NCBI GenBank assembly: GCA_018069525.1
Contig: JAGPUQ010000004.1
Span: 83,614 to 147,613 of the forward strand
DNA from: Porticoccaceae bacterium
Lineage (GTDB): Bacteria; Pseudomonadota; Gammaproteobacteria; Pseudomonadales; Porticoccaceae
Length of the DNA: 64,000 nucleotides
Reading direction: 5' to 3'
The position numbers and the translations under genes are program-made. Position 1 is the first letter of the stretch; each line of letters begins with the position of its first letter. The notes below the pieces were generated by a model that was not told the origin of the DNA, did not search any database, and saw only the letters and a list, made by a program, of their open reading frames with translations. Positions 18,288 to 27,005 of the stretch are shown here, in pieces.

Positions 18288-19472
18288 ATGGCTAGTAACG
18301 GTATAAAAGATCAGGTAGCAATTGTCGGCATGGGTTGTACGCCATTTGGCGAGCATTGGGATAAGGATGCCTCGGACATGCTTATCGACGCGGCGACCGA
18401 CGCCTATAATTCTGCGGGAGTGGCTCCCGAGGACGTCGATGCCTATTGGCTCGGCACCTTTGCCAGCGGTGTGTCTGGCATGGTGTTTTCGGAGGCGCTG
18501 AAAACCCCGTACAAGCCGGTTACTCGTTTAGAAAATATGTGTGCCACCGGCAGCGAAGCCATTCGCAATGCCGCCTATGCCGTAGCTAGTGGAGCCTACG
18601 ATCTGGTGATGGCGGTTGGCGTTGAAAAACTTAAAGACGGTGGCTACTCCGGTTTGGTGGTACCCAGTCCCGATGGAGACGGCACGGAATCCAGCATGAC
18701 CGCTCCGGCGATGTTTTCGTTATTAGCTCCTGCCTACTGTGAAAAATATGGTGTTTCAGAAGGTGAATTAAAAGATGTGCTGTCGCGCATCGCCTGGAAA
18801 AATCACGTGGCCGGGGCAAAAAATCCGAAAGCCCAATTTCGTAAAGAAGTGCCCTTGGAAACCATCTGTAACTCGCCGCGTATCGCGGGCATGTTTGGGG
18901 TGTTCGATTGTTCCGGCGTTTCCGATGGTTCGGCGGCAGCGATTTTGTGCCGGGCCGAAGATGCCCATAAATACACCGACAAACCGATTTATCTAAAAGC
19001 CTGTTCCGTCGCCGCTGGTCCCAACGAAGGTTTTATTAGTGAGGAATACGATTTCACCACTTTTCAGGAAGTCGTGGTGTCAGCTCAGGATGCTTATAAG
19101 CAAGCTGGCATTACCAACCCTCGAGAGCAAATCAGTATGGCAGAGGTGCACGACTGTTTTACGGCCACCGAGTTGGTGCTAATGGAAGATATGGGCTTTT
19201 CCGAGCGCGGCGAGGGTTGGCGCGATGTGATGGAAGGCCGCTTTGACGGAGATGGTGCGCAGCCGATTAACCCGGATGGGGGTTTGAAAAGTTTTGGCCA
19301 TCCTATTGGTGCTAGCGGACTGCGCATGATGTACGAAATGTGGCTACAACTGCGCGGCGAAGCTGGCGAGCGGCAAATCGAGGATCCTAAATTGGGTTTG
19401 ACCCACAACCTGGGTGGTCAGCCGGGTCGTTGTGTTAGTTTTGTTTCCATCGTGGGTAACGAAATCGGTTGA
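18288..19472 (+). CDS. Thiolase family protein (SCP2-thiolase-like)
   Basis: A 394-residue thiolase-fold enzyme. The acyl-accepting Cys is in ENMCATGSEAIR. The other catalytic regions are AEVHDCFTATEL and GGLKSFGHPIGASGLRM, in which HP/GAS supplies the active-site His. The HDCF form (in place of NEAF) is characteristic of SCP2-type thiolases and of the aldolase partners of DUF35 proteins. It is 11 bp after the DUF35 fusion gene and probably forms a complex with it. The reaction could be thiolytic cleavage, condensation or retro-aldol cleavage. Confidence 0.85.
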   Translation: MASNGIKDQVAIVGMGCTPFGEHWDKDASDMLIDAATDAYNSAGVAPEDVDAYWLGTFASGVSGMVFSEALKTPYKPVTRLENMCATGSEAIRNAAYAVASGAYDLVMAVGVEKLKDGGYSGLVVPSPDGDGTESSMTAPAMFSLLAPAYCEKYGVSEGELKDVLSRIAWKNHVAGAKNPKAQFRKEVPLETICNSPRIAGMFGVFDCSGVSDGSAAAILCRAEDAHKYTDKPIYLKACSVAAGPNEGFISEEYDFTTFQEVVVSAQDAYKQAGITNPREQISMAEVHDCFTATELVLMEDMGFSERGEGWRDVMEGRFDGDGAQPINPDGGLKSFGHPIGASGLRMMYEMWLQLRGEAGERQIEDPKLGLTHNLGGQPGRCVSFVSIVGNEIG

Positions 19473-19490
19473 AGTTGATGAAGTAGAAAT

Positions 19491-19520
19491 AAAAAACCCC
19501 AGCCAGGCTGGGGTTTTTTA
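19491..19520. terminator. Bidirectional terminator between thiolase and rho genes
   Basis: AAAAAACCCCAG (19491-19502) pairs with CTGGGGTTTTTT (19508-19519) around a five-base loop, with A- and T-runs on both sides, so it can act on both strands. It lies between convergent genes, as expected. Confidence 0.9.
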
Positions 19521-19563
19521 TGGACAGCATTTAAAGTTTTAACTTTACTGTGTTTAAAGAGCT

Positions 19564-20823
19564 TTACTTTCTTTTCATAGCATCAAAGAATTCGAGATTA
19601 TTTTTGAAGCCTTTCAATTTGTCGATCAAAAACTCCAGTGCGTTCAAGTCTTCCATATCGTGCAGTAGTTTGCGTAATATCCAAACGCGTTGCAAATCAC
19701 TTTCTTTCATTAATAGATCTTCGCGACGGGTGCCGGAGCGACGAATATTAATGGCAGGGTAGACGCGTTTTTCGGAGATTTTTCGATCCAGGTGCAATTC
19801 CATATTGCCGGTGCCTTTAAATTCTTCGTAGATCACCTCGTCCATTTTTGAACCGGTATCTACCAGGGCTGTGGCGATAATCGTTAAGCTGCCACCCTGT
19901 TCGATATTACGGGCCGCACCAAAAAAACGCTTGGGCTTTTCCAGGGCGTGGGCATCAACACCACCGGTCAATACTTTGCCGGATGATGGAATCACTGTGT
20001 TATAGGCTCGTGCCAGGCGAGTGACGGAGTCGAGTAAAATCACCACATCTTTTTTGTGCTCTACCAGCCGTTTGGCTTTTTCGATCACCATCTCGGCGAC
20101 TTGCACGTGGCGGGCGGGTGGCTCGTCAAAGGTTGATGCCACGACTTCGCCGCGCACGGTGCGCTGCATTTCGGTCACTTCTTCAGGGCGTTCGTCGATG
20201 AGCAGCACAATCATATGGGCTTCTGGATTGTTGCGCGTAATAGACTGCGCAATATGCTGCATCATAATGGTCTTGCCCGCTTTTGGCGGGGCTACAATCA
20301 GTCCTCGTTGGCCTTTGCCGATGGGGGCAATGAGGTCGATGATGCGCGCGGTCAAATCTTCAGAGCTGCCGTTGCCAGTCTCCAGTACCATACGATCATC
20401 TGGAAACAGCGGTGTCAGGTTTTCAAATAAAATTTTGTTTTTAGCATTTTCGGGTTTGTCGAAATTGATTTGATCGACCTTGAGCAAGGCAAAATAGCGC
20501 TCGCCCTCTTTTGGGGGTCGAATTTTTCCGGAAATACTATCGCCAGTGCGTAAGTTAAAGCGTCGAATTTGGCTGGGAGAGACGTAAATGTCATCTGGTC
20601 CAGCTAAATAGGAGGCATCGGAGGAACGTAAAAAGCCAAAGCCATCGGGTAAAATTTCCAGTACTCCATCGCCATAAATATCTTCGCCACTTTTGGCGTG
20701 ACGCTTAAGGATGGTGAAAATAATATCTTGCTTGCGAGAGCGGGCCAGGTTTTCCAGGCCGATTTCGGTGCCGATGGTGAGTAAGTCATCAATGGGTTTG
20801 GTTTTTAGGTCAGTCAGATTCAT
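19564..20823 (-). CDS. rho: Transcription termination factor Rho
   Basis: A 419-residue hexameric RNA helicase, the same length as in E. coli. The RNA-binding cold-shock domain shows [19 protein letters not shown]; the Walker A motif is [12 protein letters not shown], Walker [16 protein letters not shown], and the Q-loop region [11 protein letters not shown] start at the ATG at 20823 (MNLTDLKTK), which matches E. coli MNLTELK; a TTG three codons upstream is unlikely. A leader of about 400 nt precedes it, consistent with autoregulated rho genes. Confidence 0.97.
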   Translation of the reverse strand: MNLTDLKTKPIDDLLTIGTEIGLENLARSRKQDIIFTILKRHAKSGEDIYGDGVLEILPDGFGFLRSSDASYLAGPDDIYVSPSQIRRFNLRTGDSISGKIRPPKEGERYFALLKVDQINFDKPENAKNKILFENLTPLFPDDRMVLETGNGSSEDLTARIIDLIAPIGKGQRGLIVAPPKAGKTIMMQHIAQSITRNNPEAHMIVLLIDERPEEVTEMQRTVRGEVVASTFDEPPARHVQVAEMVIEKAKRLVEHKKDVVILLDSVTRLARAYNTVIPSSGKVLTGGVDAHALEKPKRFFGAARNIEQGGSLTIIATALVDTGSKMDEVIYEEFKGTGNMELHLDRKISEKRVYPAINIRRSGTRREDLLMKESDLQRVWILRKLLHDMEDLNALEFLIDKLKGFKNNLEFFDAMKRK

Positions 20824-21288
20824 AGAGTTCAATTGGTTTAAGTTGGTAAAGGGAAGGGTTTGAGGAACAAGCCCTCGGTGGTTTTCATGGTGTTGTTTGA
20901 AGTTGTTTTGAATTAAAGAAATTTATAGCTAATCAGGACTATTTTAATCGGAGCGCTTAGGCGGCCGAAATTTTTTAATGGAACTGTTTTTAATATTGCT
21001 GTTTTAATATAGGTTTATTGGCTATCGCTCTGCACGTATAAAGTCTGTAACTACTTTAGGCCTGGTGGCGGATTTTTGTAGCCGTGGTGAATTGTTTATT
21101 ACCATAGCGCTTGCCCATAATTCCTGCCCGTGATTAGAGAAGGTAGGAGCTTGAATCCGCAACGTAGTTTGATTGTAGCTTGGCAGAATAAGGCCAAAAT
21201 TGAGACAGGATGGTGCAAATAATGGGGCTAGTATACCCCCTGACAAGCAGATGGCAAGGGGTATTTTTAGGCCAGTTTCATTGAGTTT
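20824..21288 (-). other. rho leader/spacer, with a possible 16-codon leader ORF
   Basis: 465 bases between trxA and rho. On the minus strand an ATG at 20888 opens 16 codons ([16 protein letters not shown]) ending at 20838, 15 bases before rho. E. coli has an unrelated leader peptide gene, rhoL, in this place. No ribosome site is evident before the ATG, so translation is doubtful. An inverted repeat ATACCCC/GGGGTAT lies at 21233-21264 and overlaps the promoter candidate. Confidence 0.35.
21230..21257 (-). promoter_or_regulatory. Sigma-70 promoter candidate for rho
   Basis: On the minus strand TTGCCA (21257-21252) and TATACT (21235-21230) stand 16 bp apart, each one base from consensus. The start of transcription would be near 21223, giving rho a long untranslated leader. 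Confidence 0.55.
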
Positions 21289-21615
21289 TTACAGGGCGGC
21301 GTCGATAAATTCGGCCAGCTGAGCTTTTGCCAGCGCACCAACGCGGGTATCGTGCAGGGCGCCGTTCTTAAATATGGCCAGGGTAGGAATACCGCGAACG
21401 TTGAACTTGGCGGCCGAATCCCGGTTGGAATCTACGTCCAGCTTACAGATTTTGAGGCGACCTTCGTAATCATCGGCGAGCTCGTCGAGAATGGGGGCAA
21501 TCATTTTACAGGGGCCACACCATTCTGCCCAAAAATCGACCAGTACGGGCAGGTCGGAGTTGATCACGTCGTTGTCAAAGTTAGCATCGCTGGTGTGTAC
21601 GAGTTTGTCGCCCAT
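21289..21615 (-). CDS. trxA: Thioredoxin 1
   Basis: A 108-residue thioredoxin that reduces protein disulfides in the cytoplasm. The active site is [14 protein letters not shown]; the cis-Pro loop is [11 protein letters not shown] choose ATG 21615 ([10 protein letters not shown]), which has GGAG six bases upstream; a TTG four codons earlier overlaps that ribosome site. Gene order trxA-rho is conserved in gammaproteobacteria. Confidence 0.97.
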   Translation of the reverse strand: MGDKLVHTSDANFDNDVINSDLPVLVDFWAEWCGPCKMIAPILDELADDYEGRLKICKLDVDSNRDSAAKFNVRGIPTLAIFKNGALHDTRVGALAKAQLAEFIDAAL

Positions 21616-22019
21616 AAGTTTCTCCAAAGCGGGTTTTCTAAAATAAGGATGGTCAGAGTGTGTGAGTCGTCACCTGCCCGGAATGATAGCACCTGCTTGG
21701 GCAGGCGGCCATATCCTGGGATTGATTGGAGCGGGCTAGCTTCTGGTTTAGCTAAAACACTGAGCTGCCCTAAATATTGATTCGTCCTTAATAATGCTAA
21801 TCTGGGAGATAAGTACACGGGCGACGGATAGTTTGTCCACAAACGCTTGTCGTAACCAGGGTGCTAAGAGCCTGAAGCTGGCTTGGGACAAGTTGCGAGG
21901 AAGCCCGCGAGTAATAAAGGCAGGTAATGAAGGCAAGTAGGCAAGTAGGCAAGTAGGCAAGTAGGTAAATAGGTAAATAGGTAAGTCAGAATAAAAGGCT
22001 AGTTAACGAGGGCGGCACG
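21616..22019. other. Divergent intergenic region between trxA and TVP38 fusion gene
   Basis: 404 bases with no convincing gene. It includes a short hairpin CCTGC/GCAGG around 21691-21706 and the 8-bp repeat array described separately at 21932-21987. I could not identify a clear sigma-70 promoter for either flanking gene. Confidence 0.5.
21932..21987 (+). repeat. 8-bp tandem repeat, seven copies
   Basis: Four exact GGCAAGTA units (21932-21963) followed by GGTAAATA twice and GGTAAGTC once (21964-21987). The array ends 33 bases before the probable start of the TVP38 fusion gene. The unit includes AGG, a weak ribosome-site element. Confidence 0.95.
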
Positions 22020-24161
22020 ATTAACAAAAAAATTGTTCTATTGATGGTTTTGGTCTGCGTGGTCGCAGCTTTTTTCTGGTTTGATCTGGGCGAGGTGATT
22101 AGCGTTAGCTTGTTCCGTGAGCGCTTTGCCAGTCATCCGGTCGCCACGGCATTGACTTTCTTTGTGGTGTACGTAGCGGCCACGGCTTTCTCCCTGCCTG
22201 TCGGCGCGGTGCTGAGCATCATCGGTGGGATGACCTTTGGTTTGGTCATTGGTACGGGCTTAGTCTCCTTTGCCAGCACCATCGGTGCCACACTGGCCTT
22301 TCTGTTTTCCCGTTTTATATTGAAAGACTGGGTGCAACAAAAATTGGGTGCTTATTTGCAGCCTATTAATCGAGGTATGGCAAAAGACGGCGCATTCTAC
22401 TTGTTTACCTTGCGACTGATCCCGGTATTTCCCTTTTTGGTGATCAATTTATTAACGGGTTTGACGCCTATTCGCACCTGGACCTATTACTGGGTGAGCC
22501 AGCTGGCCATGTTTCCTGCCACGGTGGTGTACGTCTACGCCGGGGCGGAATTGGGCGAGGTCGAGGAATTTTCGACAGCGGGAATATTACAACCGGGTTT
22601 GATTTTCGCCCTGGTAATACTGGCCATGTTCCCTTTTATCGCACGGGGCATCGTGGCGGCGATCAATCGGCAGCGGGTCTATCGTGGGTACCAGCGCCCA
22701 AAGCAATTCGACACCAATGTACTGGTGATTGGTGCGGGTAGCGCCGGCCTGGTATCCGCCTATATTGCCGCCGCGGTGAAGGCTCACGTTACCCTGGTGG
22801 AAAAACACCGCATGGGTGGCGATTGCCTCAACACAGGCTGCGTGCCCAGTAAAACCCTGATTCGTGCAGCTAATACGGTGCACGACATTCAGCAGGCGGA
22901 TCAATTGGGTATAAATACGGGCCCTGTGGAGGTGGACTTCCCCAAAGTGATGGCTCGCGTGCGAGAGGTGATCAGCCAAATTGAGCCTAACGATTCCGTC
23001 GAACGCTACGGTAGCCTTGGTGTCACTTGCGTGGCTGGCACCGCAAATATTGTGTCTCCCTGGGAGGTTGAGGTGGATGGGCGGCGCGTAGCGGCCAGAA
23101 GCCTAATTATCGCCACCGGTGCGAGCCCTGCAGTGCCGAATATTCCTGGATTAGAGGACATTGACTACCTAACTTCGGATACGGTTTGGCAATTGGATAC
23201 TTTACCGAAGAATCTACTGGTGATCGGCACCGGGCCGATTGGTTGCGAGTTAGCTCAGGCTTTCCAGCGCCTTGGCAGCAAGGTAACACTGGCTGGTCGT
23301 GCGCCCTGTCTGTTACCGAGAGAAGATGAGGAAGTGTCAGAATATATGATGCAAACTTTTGCTCGTGAAGGTCTGCGTGTTCTATGCGGACACAACCTTC
23401 AGAGCTTTGAGCAGGAGCTTGCCAGTAACTCTCTACCTGTAAATACGGCGGTGTTTGAGTCGGTGGGTCAGCAACAGCGCATACCCTTTGATCGAGTCCT
23501 GTTGGCGCTTGGGCGCAAGCCCAATACTCAGGGCTTTGGGCTTGAAGGCCTGGGTATTGCTTTGGCGGATAATGGCACCATCGAAGTGGATGAATATTTA
23601 CGCACCAAATACCCTAATATCTATGCCTGCGGTGATGTAGTCGGACCTTATCAGTTCACTCATGCCGCTGCCCATCAAGCCTGGTATGCGGCGGTTAACG
23701 CTTTGTTTGGACGCTTTAAAAAGTTCAAAGTCGATTATTCGGTGATTCCCTGGGCAACTTTTACGGCCCCGGAAGTTGCGCGTGTCGGTTTAAATGAACA
23801 GCAAGCGCGGGCGCAGGGCGTGGAATACGAAATCACGCGCTACGATCTGAGTGATCTGGATCGCGCACTTACGGATAATGTAGCTAGTGGTTTTGTAAAG
23901 GTGCTAACCGTGCCGGGTAAGGATAAAATACTGGGCGCGACTATTGTTGGCCACCACGGCAGCGAATTACTCAGCGAATTTATCACCGCCATGAAACGTA
24001 ATTTGGGGCTCAATAAAATTTTGGGCACCATCCATATTTATCCGACCATGAGCGAGGCCAATAAATATGTGGCGGGCAACTGGAAACGGGAACACACGCC
24101 GGAAAAATTGCTAAGTTGGGTGGAGAAATACCACCGCTGGATGAGAAACCAGAAGACGTAA
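22020..24161 (+). CDS. TVP38/TMEM64 membrane domain fused to FAD-dependent disulfide oxidoreductase
   Basis: A protein of about 713 residues. The first 225 residues are a TVP38/DedA-like membrane domain (FSLPVGAVLSIIGGMTFG, RLIPVFPFLVINLLTG). The rest is a pyridine-nucleotide disulfide oxidoreductase of the mercuric/lipoamide reductase type, with VIGAGSAGLVSAY, the redox pair GGDCLNTGCVPSK, VIGTGPIGCELAQ, YACGDVVGPYQFTHAA and the dimerisation domain PWATFTAPEVARVG. No NmerA domain is seen. Start choice: the only ATG/GTG/TTG candidates, at 22041 and 22044, have no ribosome site and lose the basic residues before the first helix. An ATT at 22020 has GAGGG seven bases upstream and gives MNKKIVLLM. 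The reading frame has a stop at 21978. Confidence 0.85.
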   Translation: MNKKIVLLMVLVCVVAAFFWFDLGEVISVSLFRERFASHPVATALTFFVVYVAATAFSLPVGAVLSIIGGMTFGLVIGTGLVSFASTIGATLAFLFSRFILKDWVQQKLGAYLQPINRGMAKDGAFYLFTLRLIPVFPFLVINLLTGLTPIRTWTYYWVSQLAMFPATVVYVYAGAELGEVEEFSTAGILQPGLIFALVILAMFPFIARGIVAAINRQRVYRGYQRPKQFDTNVLVIGAGSAGLVSAYIAAAVKAHVTLVEKHRMGGDCLNTGCVPSKTLIRAANTVHDIQQADQLGINTGPVEVDFPKVMARVREVISQIEPNDSVERYGSLGVTCVAGTANIVSPWEVEVDGRRVAARSLIIATGASPAVPNIPGLEDIDYLTSDTVWQLDTLPKNLLVIGTGPIGCELAQAFQRLGSKVTLAGRAPCLLPREDEEVSEYMMQTFAREGLRVLCGHNLQSFEQELASNSLPVNTAVFESVGQQQRIPFDRVLLALGRKPNTQGFGLEGLGIALADNGTIEVDEYLRTKYPNIYACGDVVGPYQFTHAAAHQAWYAAVNALFGRFKKFKVDYSVIPWATFTAPEVARVGLNEQQARAQGVEYEITRYDLSDLDRALTDNVASGFVKVLTVPGKDKILGATIVGHHGSELLSEFITAMKRNLGLNKILGTIHIYPTMSEANKYVAGNWKREHTPEKLLSWVEKYHRWMRNQKT

Positions 24162-24209
24162 GTCATAAGGCGCAAGACATAAGTCATAAGTCATAAGACA
24201 TAAGGTATG
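24161..24209 (+). repeat. 7-bp tandem repeat, about seven copies
   Basis: Successive heptamers AGTCATA, AGGCGCA, AGACATA, AGTCATA, AGTCATA, AGACATA, AGGTATG fill the gap between the fusion gene stop (24159-24161) and the methyltransferase start (24221). Confidence 0.85.
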
Positions 24210-24220
24210 AGGAACAGTAA

Positions 24221-25336
24221 ATGAGTATTTATAGTGATGTGAGTGAGCGTTACGCCAAAGGCGCGCAGGCTCGAGAAGAGTCTTTGTGCTGCCCGGTAGA
24301 CTACGACCAGTCGTTGCTGGCAATGCTACCGCAGGAAATTATTGAAAAAGACTACGGCTGTGGTGATCCCTCCCGCTATGTGCGTAGCGGCGACACCGTT
24401 CTCGATCTGGGCAGTGGCGGCGGAAAAATTTGTTATATGGCAGCGCAGCTGGTTGGTGATACCGGCCAGGTGATTGGCGTCGATATGACCGACGATATGC
24501 TGGCCCTGGCGCGAAAATATCAGGGTGAAATGGCCGAGAAATTAGGCGGTGATCGGGTAGCGTTTAAAAAAGGTTATATTCAAAATTTGGCATTGGACGT
24601 TAATAAAGTGAATCATTTTTTAAGCGAGCATCCCATCAACGATGCTAATGTATTAAGCGAGTTTGAAAGCTGGAAAACGAAACAGTGTGTAGAAGCGCCG
24701 TTAATCGAAACCGGCAGCGTTGATTTGGTTATTTCTAACTGCGTACTTAACCTGGTTGCCGAGCAAGATCGCAAACAAATGATTGCTGAAATATTCCGGG
24801 TATTAAAACCGGGTGGCCGCGTGGCTATTTCAGATATTGTCGCCGATGAATACGTGCCAGAACATTTAAAAAATGACGCTACCTTATGGAGCGGGTGTAT
24901 TTCTGGTGCCTTCCACGAAAAAGATTTTTTACAGGCGTTTACCGATGCCGGATTTGTTGGCTCCAGTTACGACAAATGGGACGCCGCGCCATGGCAAGTG
25001 GTCGAGGGTATTGAGTTCCGCTCCGTCACGCTAACGGCGGTAAAGCCGAGTAAGGCGGATCTTTATGATGGTGGCCATGGTGTACTGTACAAAGGCCCCT
25101 ACGCCAAAGTTTACGATGACCTGGGCAACATTTATCTGCGCGGCGAGCGCATGGCGGTATCTAAACGCACCTACGACCTGCTTATGGCTCAGCCCTACGA
25201 GGGAGGCTTTATCGGCATCGAACCTTCTGAGCAAGTTAATCACGGTGGTTTTTGTAAGCCCCAGGGTGCACTAAGGCCCGCCGCGGAAACCAAAGGCGGC
25301 AAGCAGGCGGGTGGAGAGGACAGTGCTTGCTGCTAA
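24221..25336 (+). CDS. ArsM-like SAM-dependent methyltransferase
   Basis: A 371-residue protein with a class I methyltransferase core (VLDLGSGGGKICYMAAQL, GVDMTDDMLALA). Its cysteines match the layout of arsenite methyltransferases associated with arsenosugar synthesis: CCPVDYD, DYGCGD, SNCVLNL and SGCISGA, plus a C-terminal CC pair. The C-terminal 100 residues form an extra conserved domain (GKGPYAKVYDD-like, then GERMAVSKRTYDLL). No arsR, arsC or arsS gene is nearby, so the substrate may be arsenite or another thiophilic species. The adjacent disulfide-reductase fusion and GST-like gene fit thiol/metalloid chemistry. Confidence 0.65.
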   Translation: MSIYSDVSERYAKGAQAREESLCCPVDYDQSLLAMLPQEIIEKDYGCGDPSRYVRSGDTVLDLGSGGGKICYMAAQLVGDTGQVIGVDMTDDMLALARKYQGEMAEKLGGDRVAFKKGYIQNLALDVNKVNHFLSEHPINDANVLSEFESWKTKQCVEAPLIETGSVDLVISNCVLNLVAEQDRKQMIAEIFRVLKPGGRVAISDIVADEYVPEHLKNDATLWSGCISGAFHEKDFLQAFTDAGFVGSSYDKWDAAPWQVVEGIEFRSVTLTAVKPSKADLYDGGHGVLYKGPYAKVYDDLGNIYLRGERMAVSKRTYDLLMAQPYEGGFIGIEPSEQVNHGGFCKPQGALRPAAETKGGKQAGGEDSACC

Positions 25337-25994
25337 CTTGATTGGTAACGAAGTAGATTTAGCGTCCCTGCCTTTACTGTACACTTTTCGGCGCTGTCCC
25401 TATGCCATGCGTGCTCGTATGGCGCTGTATCAGGCGCATGTACAAGTTAAAATTTTCGAAGTCGATTTAAAACAAAAACCCGAGGCAATGTTAAAAATTT
25501 CTCCGAAGGGTTTAGTCCCGGTGTTACAGCTCAAAGATGGTCGAGTGATTGATGAAAGCCTGGATATAATGCGCTGGGCGTTAAAGAAAAACGATCCCGG
25601 CAATTGGCTGTTAAAAAAAGATGCGACGGCAGATGCGTTGATTGCTGAAAACGACGGTGCTTTTAAGCAGGCGCTTGATAGCTACAAATATCCCCAGCGT
25701 TTTGCCGATGAAAACGAATCTGATTTACGTGGCTCTTGTGACAAGGCACGGGATCAAGGTCTTCAGTTTATCGAAAAATTAAATCGTACGCTGGAAGGAA
25801 ATACTTATTTGTCAGGTGCCGAGCTAAGTTTTTCAGACATCGCTATTTTTCCTTTTATTCGGCAGTTCGCTAACGTTGATATTACGTGGTTCCACAGTTT
25901 ACCGATCGAGCCCTTACAGGCCTGGCTCGATCAATTGGTGGAAAGTGTTGAGTTCAAATGGGTTATGCAGAAAGACAGAGCGCTGCTTTTATAA
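25323..25994 (+). CDS. Glutathione S-transferase-like protein
   Basis: About 223 residues with an N-terminal thioredoxin-like GST domain: LLYTFRRCPYAMRARMAL, then SPKGLVPVLQLKDGRVIDES, in which the cis-Pro and glutathione-binding ES are visible. A helical C-terminal domain follows (YLSGAELSFSDIAIFPFIRQF). The CPYA motif resembles glutaredoxin-2-like GSTs. I start at GTG 25323, which has GGAG at 25313-25316; an earlier GTG at 25311 is possible. It overlaps the methyltransferase 3' end by 14 bp, so the genes are co-expressed. Confidence 0.8.
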   Translation: MLAANLIGNEVDLASLPLLYTFRRCPYAMRARMALYQAHVQVKIFEVDLKQKPEAMLKISPKGLVPVLQLKDGRVIDESLDIMRWALKKNDPGNWLLKKDATADALIAENDGAFKQALDSYKYPQRFADENESDLRGSCDKARDQGLQFIEKLNRTLEGNTYLSGAELSFSDIAIFPFIRQFANVDITWFHSLPIEPLQAWLDQLVESVEFKWVMQKDRALLL

Positions 25995-26992
25995 TGAGTG
26001 AGCATTCAACATCAAGCCTAATTTCAACTGAAACATTAGCGGCACTTCATCAACACCTGCCGAGCTTAAATTTCGATCCAGATACTGACGCCGCTAGTGA
26101 GCAACTTTCCGTAGCGCAGGAATATTTACGTTACTATAATTTACGTCCTGAAGATGTCCTCCCCCAGGTGCAACACTATCTGGGCACAACAAATGTGAGC
26201 ATGGCTAGTGGCGAACACTTTACGGTTGTCTGTCATTACTGGCTACACCCGGAAGCTAAAGATACTACTTTTGTAGTGCATGGCTACTTTGATCACGTGG
26301 GTCTATATGGGCATCTGATTAAAGATTTACTGGAGCGCGGCTCCAATGTGGTGACCTTCGATTTGCCGGGTCACGGTATTTCTAGTGGCGAGCGTGCGAC
26401 GATTGCCAGTTTTGATCACTACGTAGAAGTGCTCGATGCTATTTGTCAGATGGCCAAAACCCATTTCCCCAAACCCTGGCGCGCTATTGGTCAAAGCACC
26501 GGTGGTTCGATTGTGCTGAAACATATACTCGAAGCAGGCTCGAGAGGGCAGTCATCTGTTTTTGATCAAGCAATCCTGCTGGCGCCGCTAGTTCGTCCGC
26601 GGTTCTGGAGATTTAACGGTTGGGTGTATTTGCTCACACGCCGATTTTTGCAACGCATAGATCGCGTTTTTGTGCCCAACTCAGGAGATCGGGATTTTGT
26701 CGAATTTATTAAAGCCAAAGACCCCTTGCAGGCTCGACACTTATCGCTAGAGTGGATTGGTGCTATGAAACGATGGATTGCGAGATTTATCGAGTTGCCT
26801 GCCAGCGATTTCCCGATAACGATTATCCAGGGCGACCGAGACGCAACGGTCGACTGGAAAGGTAATTTGGATCTATTACGCGACAAGTTTCCAAATAGTC
26901 GTGTGCATATGTTGTCGGGTGCACAGCATCATCTGGTGAATGAAACGCAAAAGATCAGGGAAAAAATATTTGCAGTGATAGCGCGGTATTAG
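25994..26992 (+). CDS. Alpha/beta hydrolase (serine hydrolase, lysophospholipase-like)
   Basis: A 332-residue hydrolase. The nucleophile elbow is GQSTGGS, the oxyanion-side motif VVHGYFDHVG and the C-terminal His is in SGAQHHLVNE. VVTFDLPGHGISSGER resembles monoglyceride-lipase/lysophospholipase-type enzymes. The ATG at 25994 overlaps the GST stop codon (TAATG); an earlier in-frame opening lies inside the GST gene and is rejected. The substrate is unknown. Confidence 0.85.
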   Translation: MSEHSTSSLISTETLAALHQHLPSLNFDPDTDAASEQLSVAQEYLRYYNLRPEDVLPQVQHYLGTTNVSMASGEHFTVVCHYWLHPEAKDTTFVVHGYFDHVGLYGHLIKDLLERGSNVVTFDLPGHGISSGERATIASFDHYVEVLDAICQMAKTHFPKPWRAIGQSTGGSIVLKHILEAGSRGQSSVFDQAILLAPLVRPRFWRFNGWVYLLTRRFLQRIDRVFVPNSGDRDFVEFIKAKDPLQARHLSLEWIGAMKRWIARFIELPASDFPITIIQGDRDATVDWKGNLDLLRDKFPNSRVHMLSGAQHHLVNETQKIREKIFAVIARY

Positions 26993-27005
26993 AGGAAAAA
27001 AAGCA

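Noticed and set aside
21233..21268. Rho-independent terminator in the trxA-rho gap
   Set aside because: The inverted repeat has its T-run on the plus strand, where no gene ends; it overlaps the minus-strand promoter candidate instead.
21748..21960. A 70-codon minus-strand frame through the 8-bp repeat array
   Set aside because: Its N-terminus is translated repeat, no ribosome site precedes it, and no family resemblance is seen.
22041..24161. Mercury resistance operon
   Set aside because: The reductase part has the redox CxxxxC but no NmerA domain, and no merR, merT or merP genes are present.
21932..24209. CRISPR array
   Set aside because: The 7- and 8-bp repeats are directly adjacent with no spacers, and no cas genes are present.
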